This document shows positions 27,259 through 34,090 of a stretch of DNA of 64,000 nt, in pieces. This DNA is from Terriglobia bacterium (lineage in GTDB: Bacteria > Acidobacteriota > Terriglobia > Terriglobales > Acidobacteriaceae), in NCBI GenBank assembly GCA_020072645.1, contig JAIQGK010000006.1, forward strand, positions 186,001 to 250,000. Reading direction: 5' to 3'. Within the stretch, counting starts at the first letter, position 1; the number at the start of each line of letters is the position of its first letter. The notes under the pieces were generated by a model that made no database searches, was not told where the DNA came from, and worked only from the letters and a program-made list of their open reading frames with translations. The translations under genes were made by a program, and so were the position numbers.

Positions 27259-27879
27259 ATGGAAGATGAAAGAATGGACCAAAATAATATTGGTGATTCA
27301 ATTTTGAAGGAAATGCACAAGGCATTCCTAGAAGCATTGCGCCAACGCGAACAGGAAATATTTACGTATCTGACGACACTTGGACTGGCCTTCGGCGGAT
27401 TTGCCTGGTTACTAGTCCAACAGAACTCGAAAGAACCCCCTCCCACAACGATCCCATTTCTATTCGGAACAATGGGCGTTTTGTTCCTCCTCTGCCTAGG
27501 AGCTGTTTATGCTGCCGCCCTTGGTTACAACTATCGTTATCTCACGTTTCAACTCGCAAAAATTGAGGACTTTTTGAAAATCAAAGAAGTCATTCTGCGC
27601 GGTTGGCCTAGAACAGTTCGGGAATTTGAAAAATACTCGCGATGGTGCGATCCTCCGGAGATTATCAAAGTTTTTTGGTTCTCTTTCATAGCGGGAATTC
27701 CCTTCGTCACTTGGTTCGCTGCCAAAGTAAGCGGGTTGCCGGTTCGTATTTGGCTGTGGGGTGGCGTCTTTTTCTGCATCGGCACATTAAGCCCAGGCTA
27801 TTTTGCACTCCGGTTCGGTCGGCTGTTGAGAAAGGAAACCCATTGGTCGGAGCGGCAGAGCGAAACAGCAAGAAGTTAG
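27259..27879 (+). CDS. Predicted four-TM membrane protein
   Basis: About 206 residues. An acidic/helical N-terminus (ILKEMHKAFLEALRQREQEI) precedes two hydrophobic helices (LGLAFGGFAWLLV, LFGTMGVLFLLCLGAVYAAALGY), a cytosolic loop of about 60 residues and two further helices (FWFSFIAGIPFVTWFAA, WGGVFFCIGTLSPGYFAL). The frame opens at 27193, but the ATG at 27259 (or 27274) is likelier. It diverges from the metalloprotease gene. I do not recognise a family; a membrane effector partnered with the protease is possible. Confidence 0.6.
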   Translation: MEDERMDQNNIGDSILKEMHKAFLEALRQREQEIFTYLTTLGLAFGGFAWLLVQQNSKEPPPTTIPFLFGTMGVLFLLCLGAVYAAALGYNYRYLTFQLAKIEDFLKIKEVILRGWPRTVREFEKYSRWCDPPEIIKVFWFSFIAGIPFVTWFAAKVSGLPVRIWLWGGVFFCIGTLSPGYFALRFGRLLRKETHWSERQSETARS

Positions 27880-27898
27880 CGCGACAATTCTCGTTCTT

Positions 27899-28489
27899 CT
27901 AAACGCTTCGGGCTAACAGCTTAAGAATCATCGGAGGCCAGCTGTGGTCTTCCGCTTCATCTGCTTTTTGCTTCCAGCGCCAATATGTCCGCCAGTGCAT
28001 CCCTTTGGGTTTCTGCGGGAATTCATCGGCAACGCAAGGCGTTCCACCGAGTTTTTCGCGAATTGCCTGGGCTTTGAGAAGCATTCGACCATGACGCGTT
28101 TCACTCTGGCTGTCATACGCTAGATTGTGACAACGCCTGCAAGCGAAGATGGAACCGCCGTACAGGATCGCCACACGTCGCCCGCATCCTAAAGCGGGAC
28201 ATCGGAACCAAGCTCGCTCACCACCGTAGTTGCACCGCGTCCACTCTACCGACACGGGATATTCTTTTTGCTCCCATTCATCGCTTCCCCGATCCCTCGT
28301 GCGATATGACAGTGTGACGTGTCCATCCCACGCGCTCAAGTTGATGGAAGCGAACTGTTCACCACGTCGCGACCATTTTTGCGAAGAGCCCGTGCCCGGA
28401 CGCAAATATCCATTCCGTTGAAGATACCGCACGTCCAGAAACAAATATCCCGAGGTCGTTGACCGTCCGCTGCCGCTATACCTACTCAT
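27899..28489 (-). CDS. Zinc-ribbon protein of unknown function
   Basis: 196 residues. A serine/glycine-rich start is followed by a beta-rich part (SINLSAWDGHVTLSYRTR), a C4 zinc ribbon (WFRCPALGCGRRVAILYGG ... FACRRCHNLAYDSQ) and a basic helical end (HWRTYWRWKQKADE). Proteins with this CRRCHNLAYxSQ signature are common in mobile elements; the function is unknown. AAAGG precedes the ATG. A 16-bp repeat copy (28505-28520) lies just upstream. Confidence 0.72.
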   Translation of the reverse strand: MSRYSGSGRSTTSGYLFLDVRYLQRNGYLRPGTGSSQKWSRRGEQFASINLSAWDGHVTLSYRTRDRGSDEWEQKEYPVSVEWTRCNYGGERAWFRCPALGCGRRVAILYGGSIFACRRCHNLAYDSQSETRHGRMLLKAQAIREKLGGTPCVADEFPQKPKGMHWRTYWRWKQKADEAEDHSWPPMILKLLARSV

Positions 28490-28504
28490 GATTGCCTTTC
28501 GGTG

Positions 28505-28520
28505 CCATTTCCGAAATCAT
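28505..28520. repeat. 16-bp direct repeat, left copy
   Basis: CCATTTCCGAAATCAT, identical to 28890-28905. The two copies bracket a single small gene (28553-28864). The core ATTTCCGAAAT is nearly palindromic. Confidence 0.8.
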
Positions 28521-28552
28521 AAGACAAAAAATGCTTTCCAACATGCGGCAAT

Positions 28553-28864
28553 TTGGGTGCGCCCACTAAGGGGAATCTGATTTCGTACATCAAAAGACTC
28601 ATGGAAATACAAAAAGATCTGACGGAAGAGATCGTGATAGAAATCGCATTCGCCATCAAAAAATTGGGCGGCGAACCTGGGGCTCTGAATCTGACCGACA
28701 CGTGGGCTGTTAATCGTTTACTCGAATTTTTAGGAGCGGATATTTACTTGATGGCAGCCGTGGGCTCTTGGCGCGACACTCTTTCCGACGATGAGGTTCT
28801 AGCGGACTTACGGAGATGGAATCGCGGTGAATCGCTTGGCCCAGAAATCTCTTTTGTTAAGTGA
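28553..28864 (+). CDS. Small hypothetical protein between 16-bp direct repeats
   Basis: Up to 103 residues. The frame opens at a TTG (28553); an internal ATG at 28601 (MEIQKDLTEEIVIEIAFAIK) is an alternative, and neither has a good ribosome-binding site. The product is helical and acidic/basic mixed, with NLTDTWAVNRLLEFLGADIY in the middle and no cysteine motif. No family recognised. Its bracketing by direct repeats suggests a cassette-like acquisition. Confidence 0.5.
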   Translation: MGAPTKGNLISYIKRLMEIQKDLTEEIVIEIAFAIKKLGGEPGALNLTDTWAVNRLLEFLGADIYLMAAVGSWRDTLSDDEVLADLRRWNRGESLGPEISFVK

Positions 28865-28889
28865 TTTCAGGCGGTGAGGGCTACGCTTT

Positions 28890-28905
28890 CCATTTCCGAA
28901 ATCAT
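28890..28905. repeat. 16-bp direct repeat, right copy
   Basis: CCATTTCCGAAATCAT, identical to 28505-28520 and 385 nt away in the same orientation, just after the stop of the small gene at 28864. Confidence 0.8.
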
Positions 28906-29221
28906 TAGGTAAGTTACCTGTTTTTCAAACAAGCTTTTCCGCTCACTGGAACCTGATAAAACTTGAGTTTTCTTTAAGCTACGTGTTCAACCAACGACCC
29001 GTTTTTCACCATGCCGGGGGGTGATCCCACCCGGTGCCCTTTGTGGGACTCCAGTAACCTTTTCTCGCTTGTTAAATGCCTGTTCTCAGGCATTGATATC
29101 AACGTCCCCGCGACTCTGACACGCCTGTGATCCAATCGGTGCCATGACCGATTCGCAGTTCACTGCTACGTTCACAGTTCTGAGTGAAATGCTCTCGGCA
29201 AGGGCTGCACCTCAGCTACAA
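28906..29221. other. Non-coding stretch with hairpins
   Basis: No supported gene. A perfect 8-bp hairpin with a 4-nt loop, AATGCCTG (29075-29082) / CAGGCATT (29087-29094), and a GGGTG/CACCC hairpin near 29019-29032 are visible. The spacing suggests a structured transcript or a degraded region of the island. Confidence 0.45.
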
Positions 29222-29248
29222 AGAAAAAAGGGCACCGAGGAGATGCCC
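29222..29248 (-). terminator. Rho-independent terminator for the gene at 29292
   Basis: Read on the minus strand, GGGCA (29248-29244) and TGCCC (29234-29230) form a stem followed by TTTTTTCT (29229-29222). It stands about 45 nt after the stop of the 114-residue gene. Confidence 0.75.
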
Positions 29249-29291
29249 CTTAACGTGATATGGAGAGTGCCTTCCTGTTTTGCAGAATTTT

Positions 29292-29636
29292 CTACTTGGT
29301 TGTTCTCTTTCGTTGTTTGGCAAGTTGCTTTTTGCGTTCTTTGGCGTGAATGAAAACGTCGTCGGGATCGCGGAGATGCTTTTCGTATTTGTCTCTGGCC
29401 TTTCCGTAACGTCCCCAATCATCAAGCTCAAGCTGATGCAGGTGTTCGAGAAATTCTTGGTTAAATTCGGCTTGCAGCTCTTGGGTGAAACTCGGAAAAA
29501 GTTTGGCCGCTTTTGATTTGAACAGTCCGGTTTTCTGAAGGGTTTGAAGGTGCTGGACAATTCCAGCAAAGGCCATGTTGAGAGATGACAGAGTTTCATA
29601 AACCTCCGTCTTTTGGGTAACATCGAAGGTAGCCAT
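29292..29636 (-). CDS. Hypothetical helical protein
   Basis: 114 residues: a helical N-terminal part (VYETLSSLNMAFAGIVQHLQ), an acidic/aromatic middle (FLEHLHQLELDDWGRYGKAR) and a basic C-terminal tail (KERKKQLAKQRKRTTK). It has a good terminator and an AGAGG-like ribosome-binding site. No family recognised. It follows the HTH gene at 29711-29953 in the same direction, 74 nt apart. Confidence 0.6.
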   Translation of the reverse strand: MATFDVTQKTEVYETLSSLNMAFAGIVQHLQTLQKTGLFKSKAAKLFPSFTQELQAEFNQEFLEHLHQLELDDWGRYGKARDKYEKHLRDPDDVFIHAKERKKQLAKQRKRTTK

Positions 29637-29710
29637 TGGTCGCCTCTAATCCAGGTGATTTTTTGGTTAGGGCGCGTTCGGTGCTCATTACACCGGGCGC
29701 TGCCCGTTAG

Positions 29711-29953
29711 TTAAGGTTTGGACTTGCGTCCCGTTTGTTTCTTTCGTTGTTTCTGATACCGGGTCTTTCTGCCGTTGGCAATCTTCGGCAGTAAGGCCCG
29801 GACTCGTTCTATGTCCTCTTCTGTCCAGCCGTGCAAACTGGCGCTTCCAACCTTCATGATCTCGGGTGCTGGCACTTTTTTCGATGCGACATACCGGCTG
29901 AGAGTCTTGGGAGCCAATCCGAGTTTTGCAGCGGCTTGCCTTGTAGAGAACAT
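29711..29953 (-). CDS. Small HTH DNA-binding protein (excisionase-like)
   Basis: 80 residues starting MFSTRQAAAKLGLAPKTLSRYV, an HTH_17/excisionase-type fold, followed by GWTEEDIERVRALLPK and a highly basic tail. It is similar in plan, though not in detail, to the HTH protein at 16962-17201 at the opposite end of the island. It could be the directionality factor of the element whose recombinase is now a remnant at 30721. Confidence 0.75.
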   Translation of the reverse strand: MFSTRQAAAKLGLAPKTLSRYVASKKVPAPEIMKVGSASLHGWTEEDIERVRALLPKIANGRKTRYQKQRKKQTGRKSKP

Positions 29954-30194
29954 GTGCGCCAGTGTGACAGATTGCTTTACTGAGAGTCAAGCGAATCGCC
30001 GATCTCAAATTTTCTCAGTCTCTAGGTGTTTGGCTTCCGCCGGTTTTTTGACCATCCCCCTTGGGGTGTCCTGCCACTCGGTTCGCTCGGGTCCCCGGAA
30101 AAAGAATTCTTTTATGCCTGTTTACAGTAAGAGCGTCAAGGGCCATTTAGTTCAACAAATGTTAACAGGCCCTCAGTAACGGCATGAGAGCCGC

Positions 30195-30422
30195 TCAGGT
30201 CGCCTTGTGACGCGGTACAAGGGTATTTGGCGTTACTCTCTGAATCCGGTGACCGCACAAAGGACAAGAACCAGCTTTCGCTTGCTGCCTTTTTGCTTGA
30301 ATGCGTTCTCGCTTGTCTGCATTCTTACAGTCAGGCCCGCAAAAATGCCGATGGTAGTCAGGTGCTCCGTCCTTGCGGACGAGACGCCTTGCGCAACCTT
30401 CGCGAGCGCAGATTCTCGGCAT
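30195..30422 (-). CDS. Small zinc-finger protein
   Basis: 75 residues with two cysteine clusters: CAREGC ... HFCGPDCK (near 5-31) and CPLCGH (near 53-58), separated by a basic helix (KRERIQAKRQQAKAG). The pattern suggests one or two zinc sites. No family recognised. It is the last credible gene before the right end of the island. Confidence 0.55.
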   Translation of the reverse strand: MPRICAREGCARRLVRKDGAPDYHRHFCGPDCKNADKRERIQAKRQQAKAGSCPLCGHRIQRVTPNTLVPRHKAT

Positions 30423-30473
30423 TGATTAAGCCCTCATGAATCAAAAGAATCAGACCCGGTGAATACGTGGCTG

Positions 30474-30500
30474 CTGGGAGAAGGGACACCCTTCTCCCAG
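30474..30500. other. Perfect 12-bp hairpin near the island right end
   Basis: CTGGGAGAAGGG (30474-30485) pairs completely with CCCTTCTCCCAG (30489-30500) around a 3-nt loop. No long T-run follows (GTTTTG about 10 nt later). It may be a terminator or a recombination-related palindrome. Confidence 0.6.
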
Positions 30501-30720
30501 TCCCTCATCCCGTTTTGTTAGTGAAAAAATGCCCGTCTTCGGAGGACCAATAGAGGTTCAATGCAGTCTTGGGAGCAGGGAAGATGCGGCAACCGGCGTC
30601 TTTGGCCGTCCTGGGGCGCTTTCCTGAGAACTCTAGGCTGCACGGAAGAGGCCCTCACGCCTCAAGAGGTCCATTTCCCGCAAGCCAGTGACAATTTGGT
30701 TCCAACCGGCAACCGTTTGG

Positions 30721-30850
30721 GCTACCAACCCTTCCTTTGCGACCGCGTTTGTTTATTCCACTGAAAAGCAAGCAAGTTACAGCGGTTCGATAATTTCCTT
30801 CGGAATAGTCACGCCCTGCGCGCCAAGCTCGCCTCGGTTCTGGTACATCA
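30721..30850 (-). pseudogene. Remnant of a serine recombinase C-terminus (island right boundary)
   Basis: Read on the minus strand, this segment encodes YSEGNYRTAVTCLLFSG, matching YSDGKYRTAVTCLLFNG near the C-terminus of the intact recombinase (about 15510-15570). The nucleotide similarity runs from GCTACCAA (30721-30728, also 15478-15485) for about 95 nt. Upstream the match continues only in a different frame (GAQGVT versus FPEGVT), so the copy is frameshifted, and the rest of the gene is missing. It is not identical to the intact gene and therefore derives from a related, older element. Confidence 0.75.
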
Positions 30851-30924
30851 ACGTTGGCTATGGTCGTCTCTCTGGTGTGGGTTCCCTCTCCCCCCTTTCG
30901 CGGGATCGGGATTACAGAAAAAAG

Positions 30925-31734
30925 CTATTCCAATCCCGCCTCATGCATACGCTGATTGTGGTTCGCATAAGAGATCTGCTGGATGCGTTCCCGATCGAGC
31001 CCGAGTGGATTGGGCGTAAATACAAAATCCGTCCGGCGAGGAATGTTCGCGGCCTGTGTATTGAATAATTCACGCACTGGCGCCACATGCTCCGGATACT
31101 TCATTAACTGTTCGCGAAGGAAATCCATGCCGTGAACCAGGTGGCGGCCTTCGTCGGCGCGAATTAGCTTGATTCCTTCAAGCAGGCGAGGGAACATTCC
31201 GGTTTTGGCCAGCAAGTCTTCAAAAAATTCATACCCGGTGAGCGCCATTGTGCCTTCCACCACGGCCATGTAATGGCACGCGAAGAGGCTAAGCGCCAAG
31301 GGAAGGTCGCCTTTGCCGCTGGTGAGCGCCTGACCAATGGTTTCACCTCGCTGGCGGAGTTCGTCGAGCAGGACGCCTTTGTATTCCGGGACGAGGTAAG
31401 CCGATGTATCCACCTTGCCGCAGACTTCCTGAAAATAGCGTTCAAAGAACTCAGCGTGCTTTACTTCTTCAAAAATCTGGGTGGAAAGAAACATGCGGCG
31501 ATCGAGATCAGGCATGGCCAGCATGAACCAGGCGAGTGTGTCTGATACGCTGACTTCGCCTTCATAAAAGAGAGCACAGGTCTTGATGAGCTGCTCGCGC
31601 TGATCTGGATTCAGCATCTGCCAGTGCGCTTTGTCTTCCGTCAGGTCAATCTTTGCCGGGTCCCATACGCCAAGCGTTTTGGCGATGTTATAAAGCTGGC
31701 GTGGAGATTTGCTGGTATGAGCGGCCGTGGACAT
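30925..31734 (-). CDS. R2-like ligand-binding oxidase (ferritin-like, Mn/Fe type)
   Basis: 269 residues, related to ribonucleotide reductase R2 but of the R2lox type. Metal ligands read E60 (FYEGE), E90/H93 (EEVKHAEF), E160 (AVVEGTM) and E195/H198 (DEGRHL). V63, three residues after the first ligand, and Y155, five before the fourth, sit where R2lox proteins form the Val-Tyr ether cross-link. The ATG at 31734 is chosen over 31830 because GGAGG lies about 10 nt upstream. R2lox binds a long-chain fatty acid; its physiological substrate is unknown. It is the first core gene after the island. Confidence 0.88.
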   Translation of the reverse strand: MSTAAHTSKSPRQLYNIAKTLGVWDPAKIDLTEDKAHWQMLNPDQREQLIKTCALFYEGEVSVSDTLAWFMLAMPDLDRRMFLSTQIFEEVKHAEFFERYFQEVCGKVDTSAYLVPEYKGVLLDELRQRGETIGQALTSGKGDLPLALSLFACHYMAVVEGTMALTGYEFFEDLLAKTGMFPRLLEGIKLIRADEGRHLVHGMDFLREQLMKYPEHVAPVRELFNTQAANIPRRTDFVFTPNPLGLDRERIQQISYANHNQRMHEAGLE

Positions 31735-31939
31735 AAATAAAGCCTCCGCTGAAGCAATAACAGTATCAAAAAATTCGATGCCGGGAGCATGCGGGACAAA
31801 GTGCACTGCTTCTGCCACTGCTATCGGCACGTGAGCGGCTTACAATTTGTTAGACCGAAAAAAATGAGCGGGAGAATAATAAATCTTGCGCCTCCGGCAT
31901 GGGTACAATCATCTGATCAACGATTATTCAGGAGGCACC

Positions 31940-32473
31940 ATGGCTGCACAGCCACAGACATTCCAGCAAGGAAGCAGAAACATTAGCCAGGCACTTCTGC
32001 CGGAGTTCGACCACGAAATGGCCAACACGCGCAAGTCACTGGAGCGCGTTCCGGAAGATAAGTTCAGCTTTAAACCACATCCCAAGTCCATGACGCTGGG
32101 CGCACTCGCGACGCATCTGGCAACCATCAACCATTGGGCTGAAGCGATTTTTGGCCAGGACAGTTTTGACGTGAGCACAGCGCCGCCCAACCCCGAACTC
32201 AAGACGAGGGCTGAAGTGCTGGCGTCCTTCGATAAAACCACCGCGGCCGCACGCAAGGCAATCGCAGATTCCACTGACGCTCACTTCATGAAACCCTGGA
32301 CTCTGACGGCAGGGAACCAGACAGTACTTTCGCTGCCACGCGTGGCGGTGGTGCGCAGCTTTTTGCTGAACCACAACATCCACCATCGCGCGCAGCTGGG
32401 CGTTTACCTGCGCCTGAATGATGTGCCTGTTCCCTCGATTTATGGGCCCTCGGCTGATGAGAGAAATATGTAA
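31940..32473 (+). CDS. DinB/YfiT-like four-helix bundle protein
   Basis: 177 residues of the DinB superfamily of putative metal-dependent enzymes, which include thiol-transferases. ATHLATINHW gives the first histidine and HNIHHRAQLGVYLRL the second histidine cluster. AGGAGG (31930-31935) fixes the start at 31940 rather than 31886. It diverges from the R2lox gene and is followed by a strong terminator. The reaction is unknown. Confidence 0.88.
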   Translation: MAAQPQTFQQGSRNISQALLPEFDHEMANTRKSLERVPEDKFSFKPHPKSMTLGALATHLATINHWAEAIFGQDSFDVSTAPPNPELKTRAEVLASFDKTTAAARKAIADSTDAHFMKPWTLTAGNQTVLSLPRVAVVRSFLLNHNIHHRAQLGVYLRLNDVPVPSIYGPSADERNM

Positions 32474-32536
32474 GCTGGAGTTTGGGCGAGCTTGGTCCGA
32501 TGTCCGGCGAGCTAGCTGGGAAATATGCTAAAAACT

Positions 32537-32564
32537 ACAGGCCTCGGTTTAAGCCGAGGCCTGT
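32537..32564. terminator. Strong hairpin terminator after the DinB gene
   Basis: ACAGGCCTCGG (32537-32547) pairs perfectly with CCGAGGCCTGT (32554-32564). T-rich tails are short on the plus strand and better (AGTTTTT) on the minus strand. From here to 32930 I see no further feature apart from the rsgA ribosome-binding site. Confidence 0.75.
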
Positions 32565-32930
32565 TTAAGAGCCCTAATCTGACCGGGTGCTTTCCCCCGA
32601 AACCACCAGCCAGATTCTTGATGCACAGTGATCATCGCAGGGACCGACAAAACCAACAAGAGTACCGAGGTAACAAGCGGGAAGGCTTAATTTTCCACGT
32701 TTTCCCGGTTTCTGCCGGCCGCACAAAATGCCGTAATTCATGATGAGTAGCTCAGGAAAAAACCTTAACTTCCGCCGCCACCTGCGATACACTTCTTTTG
32801 AACGCCTATGACTGCCATCCTTTAATTCGGTTCGTTCTGTAGCAACTCCTCACAATCAGGTTCCCGGACGTGTGCCTGCGTCTTTCGCGTGGAATGCGTT
32901 GGTTTCCGCAACCGACTTGGAGTGTACCGA

Positions 32931-34055
32931 ATGCTGCAACAAGCAGGATGGGATGAAGTGTGGGAAAAGAAATTTGCTGAGTTTGCCGGGAAAGGGCTGA
33001 AGCCGGCGCGCGTTCTGGCGCAACACAGACACAGCTATTCACTTTGGAGAGCGGCGGGCGAAGCCGACGCCGAACTTGCGGGAGCGCTGCTGTATCGCGC
33101 TGAAACGGGTGATCTACCAGTTGTGGGCGATTGGGTTGCCGTTCGCCAATATTCGCCTGCGGACATGGCCATCATCACAGATGTTTTGCCGCGAAGGACG
33201 AAGTTTTCCCGCAAGGCCAGCGGAACATCCGGGGAAGAGCAGGTCATTGCCGCGAATATCGACCTGCTGTTCATCGTTTGCGGGCTGGACCATGACTATA
33301 ACTTACGTCGGCTGGAACGCTATCTGATAGCGGCAGCGCAGAGCGGAGCAAAGCCGGTCATCGTGCTCAACAAAGCCGACCTTTATAAGGCCGATCTTCA
33401 TCATGCAGATCTGGGTGCCGATCTGCAAGCGCGTATTGCGGAAGTGAATGCCATTGCTGCGGGCGTTCCGGTGCAGGCGATCTCGGCGCTGAGAGAAGGC
33501 TGCAGTGGCCAGGACTCAGCAGCAACATTGCTGCCGATGATCGCCTCTGGACAAACCGCAGCGTTGTTTGGATCTTCAGGCGCGGGTAAATCGACAATCG
33601 TGAATCAACTTTTGGGAACAGCGGCGCAGACAACGCAACCGACGCGCGAGTCTGACAGTCGTGGACGCCACACGACGACGCATCGGGAGCTATTCTTTCT
33701 GTCGAATGGCGGATTGATTCTGGACAATCCGGGAATCCGTGAACTGCAATTGTGGTCACAAGATTTGCGGCAGGGAAGCCCACGATCCGCAGTGGATGAA
33801 GCTTTCCCGGAGATTGAAGCGCTGGCAGCGACGTGCGCTTTTCGCGACTGCACTCACATTGCTGAACCTGCGTGTGCCGTGCAGCAGGCTTTGGCGTCTG
33901 GTGAAATCGACGACGCGCGATGGCGCAGCTATCTAAAGTTGCAGCGTGAACTGCGCCATGCGGCGGCGCAGGTGGACCCAAATCTGCGTCGCACAGAAAA
34001 AGAGCGATGGAAGAAGCTGTGCAGCGGCGTGAAACGTAACCAGAAGCGGAGATGA
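32931..34055 (+). CDS. rsgA: Small ribosomal subunit biogenesis GTPase RsgA
   Basis: About 374 residues, a circularly permuted GTPase that checks late 30S maturation. An OB-fold N-terminus is followed by G4 VLNKADLY, G1 FGSSGAGKST and G3 LDNPGIRE in the permuted order. The C-terminal zinc motif is CAFRDCTHIAEPACAV. The ATG at 32931 follows TGGAG at 32918-32922; the frame itself opens at 32889. It converges on the histidine kinase gene. Confidence 0.93.
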   Translation: MLQQAGWDEVWEKKFAEFAGKGLKPARVLAQHRHSYSLWRAAGEADAELAGALLYRAETGDLPVVGDWVAVRQYSPADMAIITDVLPRRTKFSRKASGTSGEEQVIAANIDLLFIVCGLDHDYNLRRLERYLIAAAQSGAKPVIVLNKADLYKADLHHADLGADLQARIAEVNAIAAGVPVQAISALREGCSGQDSAATLLPMIASGQTAALFGSSGAGKSTIVNQLLGTAAQTTQPTRESDSRGRHTTTHRELFFLSNGGLILDNPGIRELQLWSQDLRQGSPRSAVDEAFPEIEALAATCAFRDCTHIAEPACAVQQALASGEIDDARWRSYLKLQRELRHAAAQVDPNLRRTEKERWKKLCSGVKRNQKRR

Positions 34056-34090
34056 GCGCTGCTAAGAATTCTGCGAACAAAGTTCGGTCC

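Noticed and set aside
30561-30764. A 67-codon frame covering the right end of the island
   Set aside because: It overlaps the recombinase remnant on the other strand and has no ribosome-binding site; cysteine and tryptophan content is that of a chance frame.
30925-31830. Annotating the ferritin-like gene as class I ribonucleotide reductase beta subunit
   Set aside because: The Val-Tyr cross-link pair and ligand spacing fit R2lox, there is no R1 (alpha subunit) gene nearby, and the extended start at 31830 lacks a ribosome-binding site.
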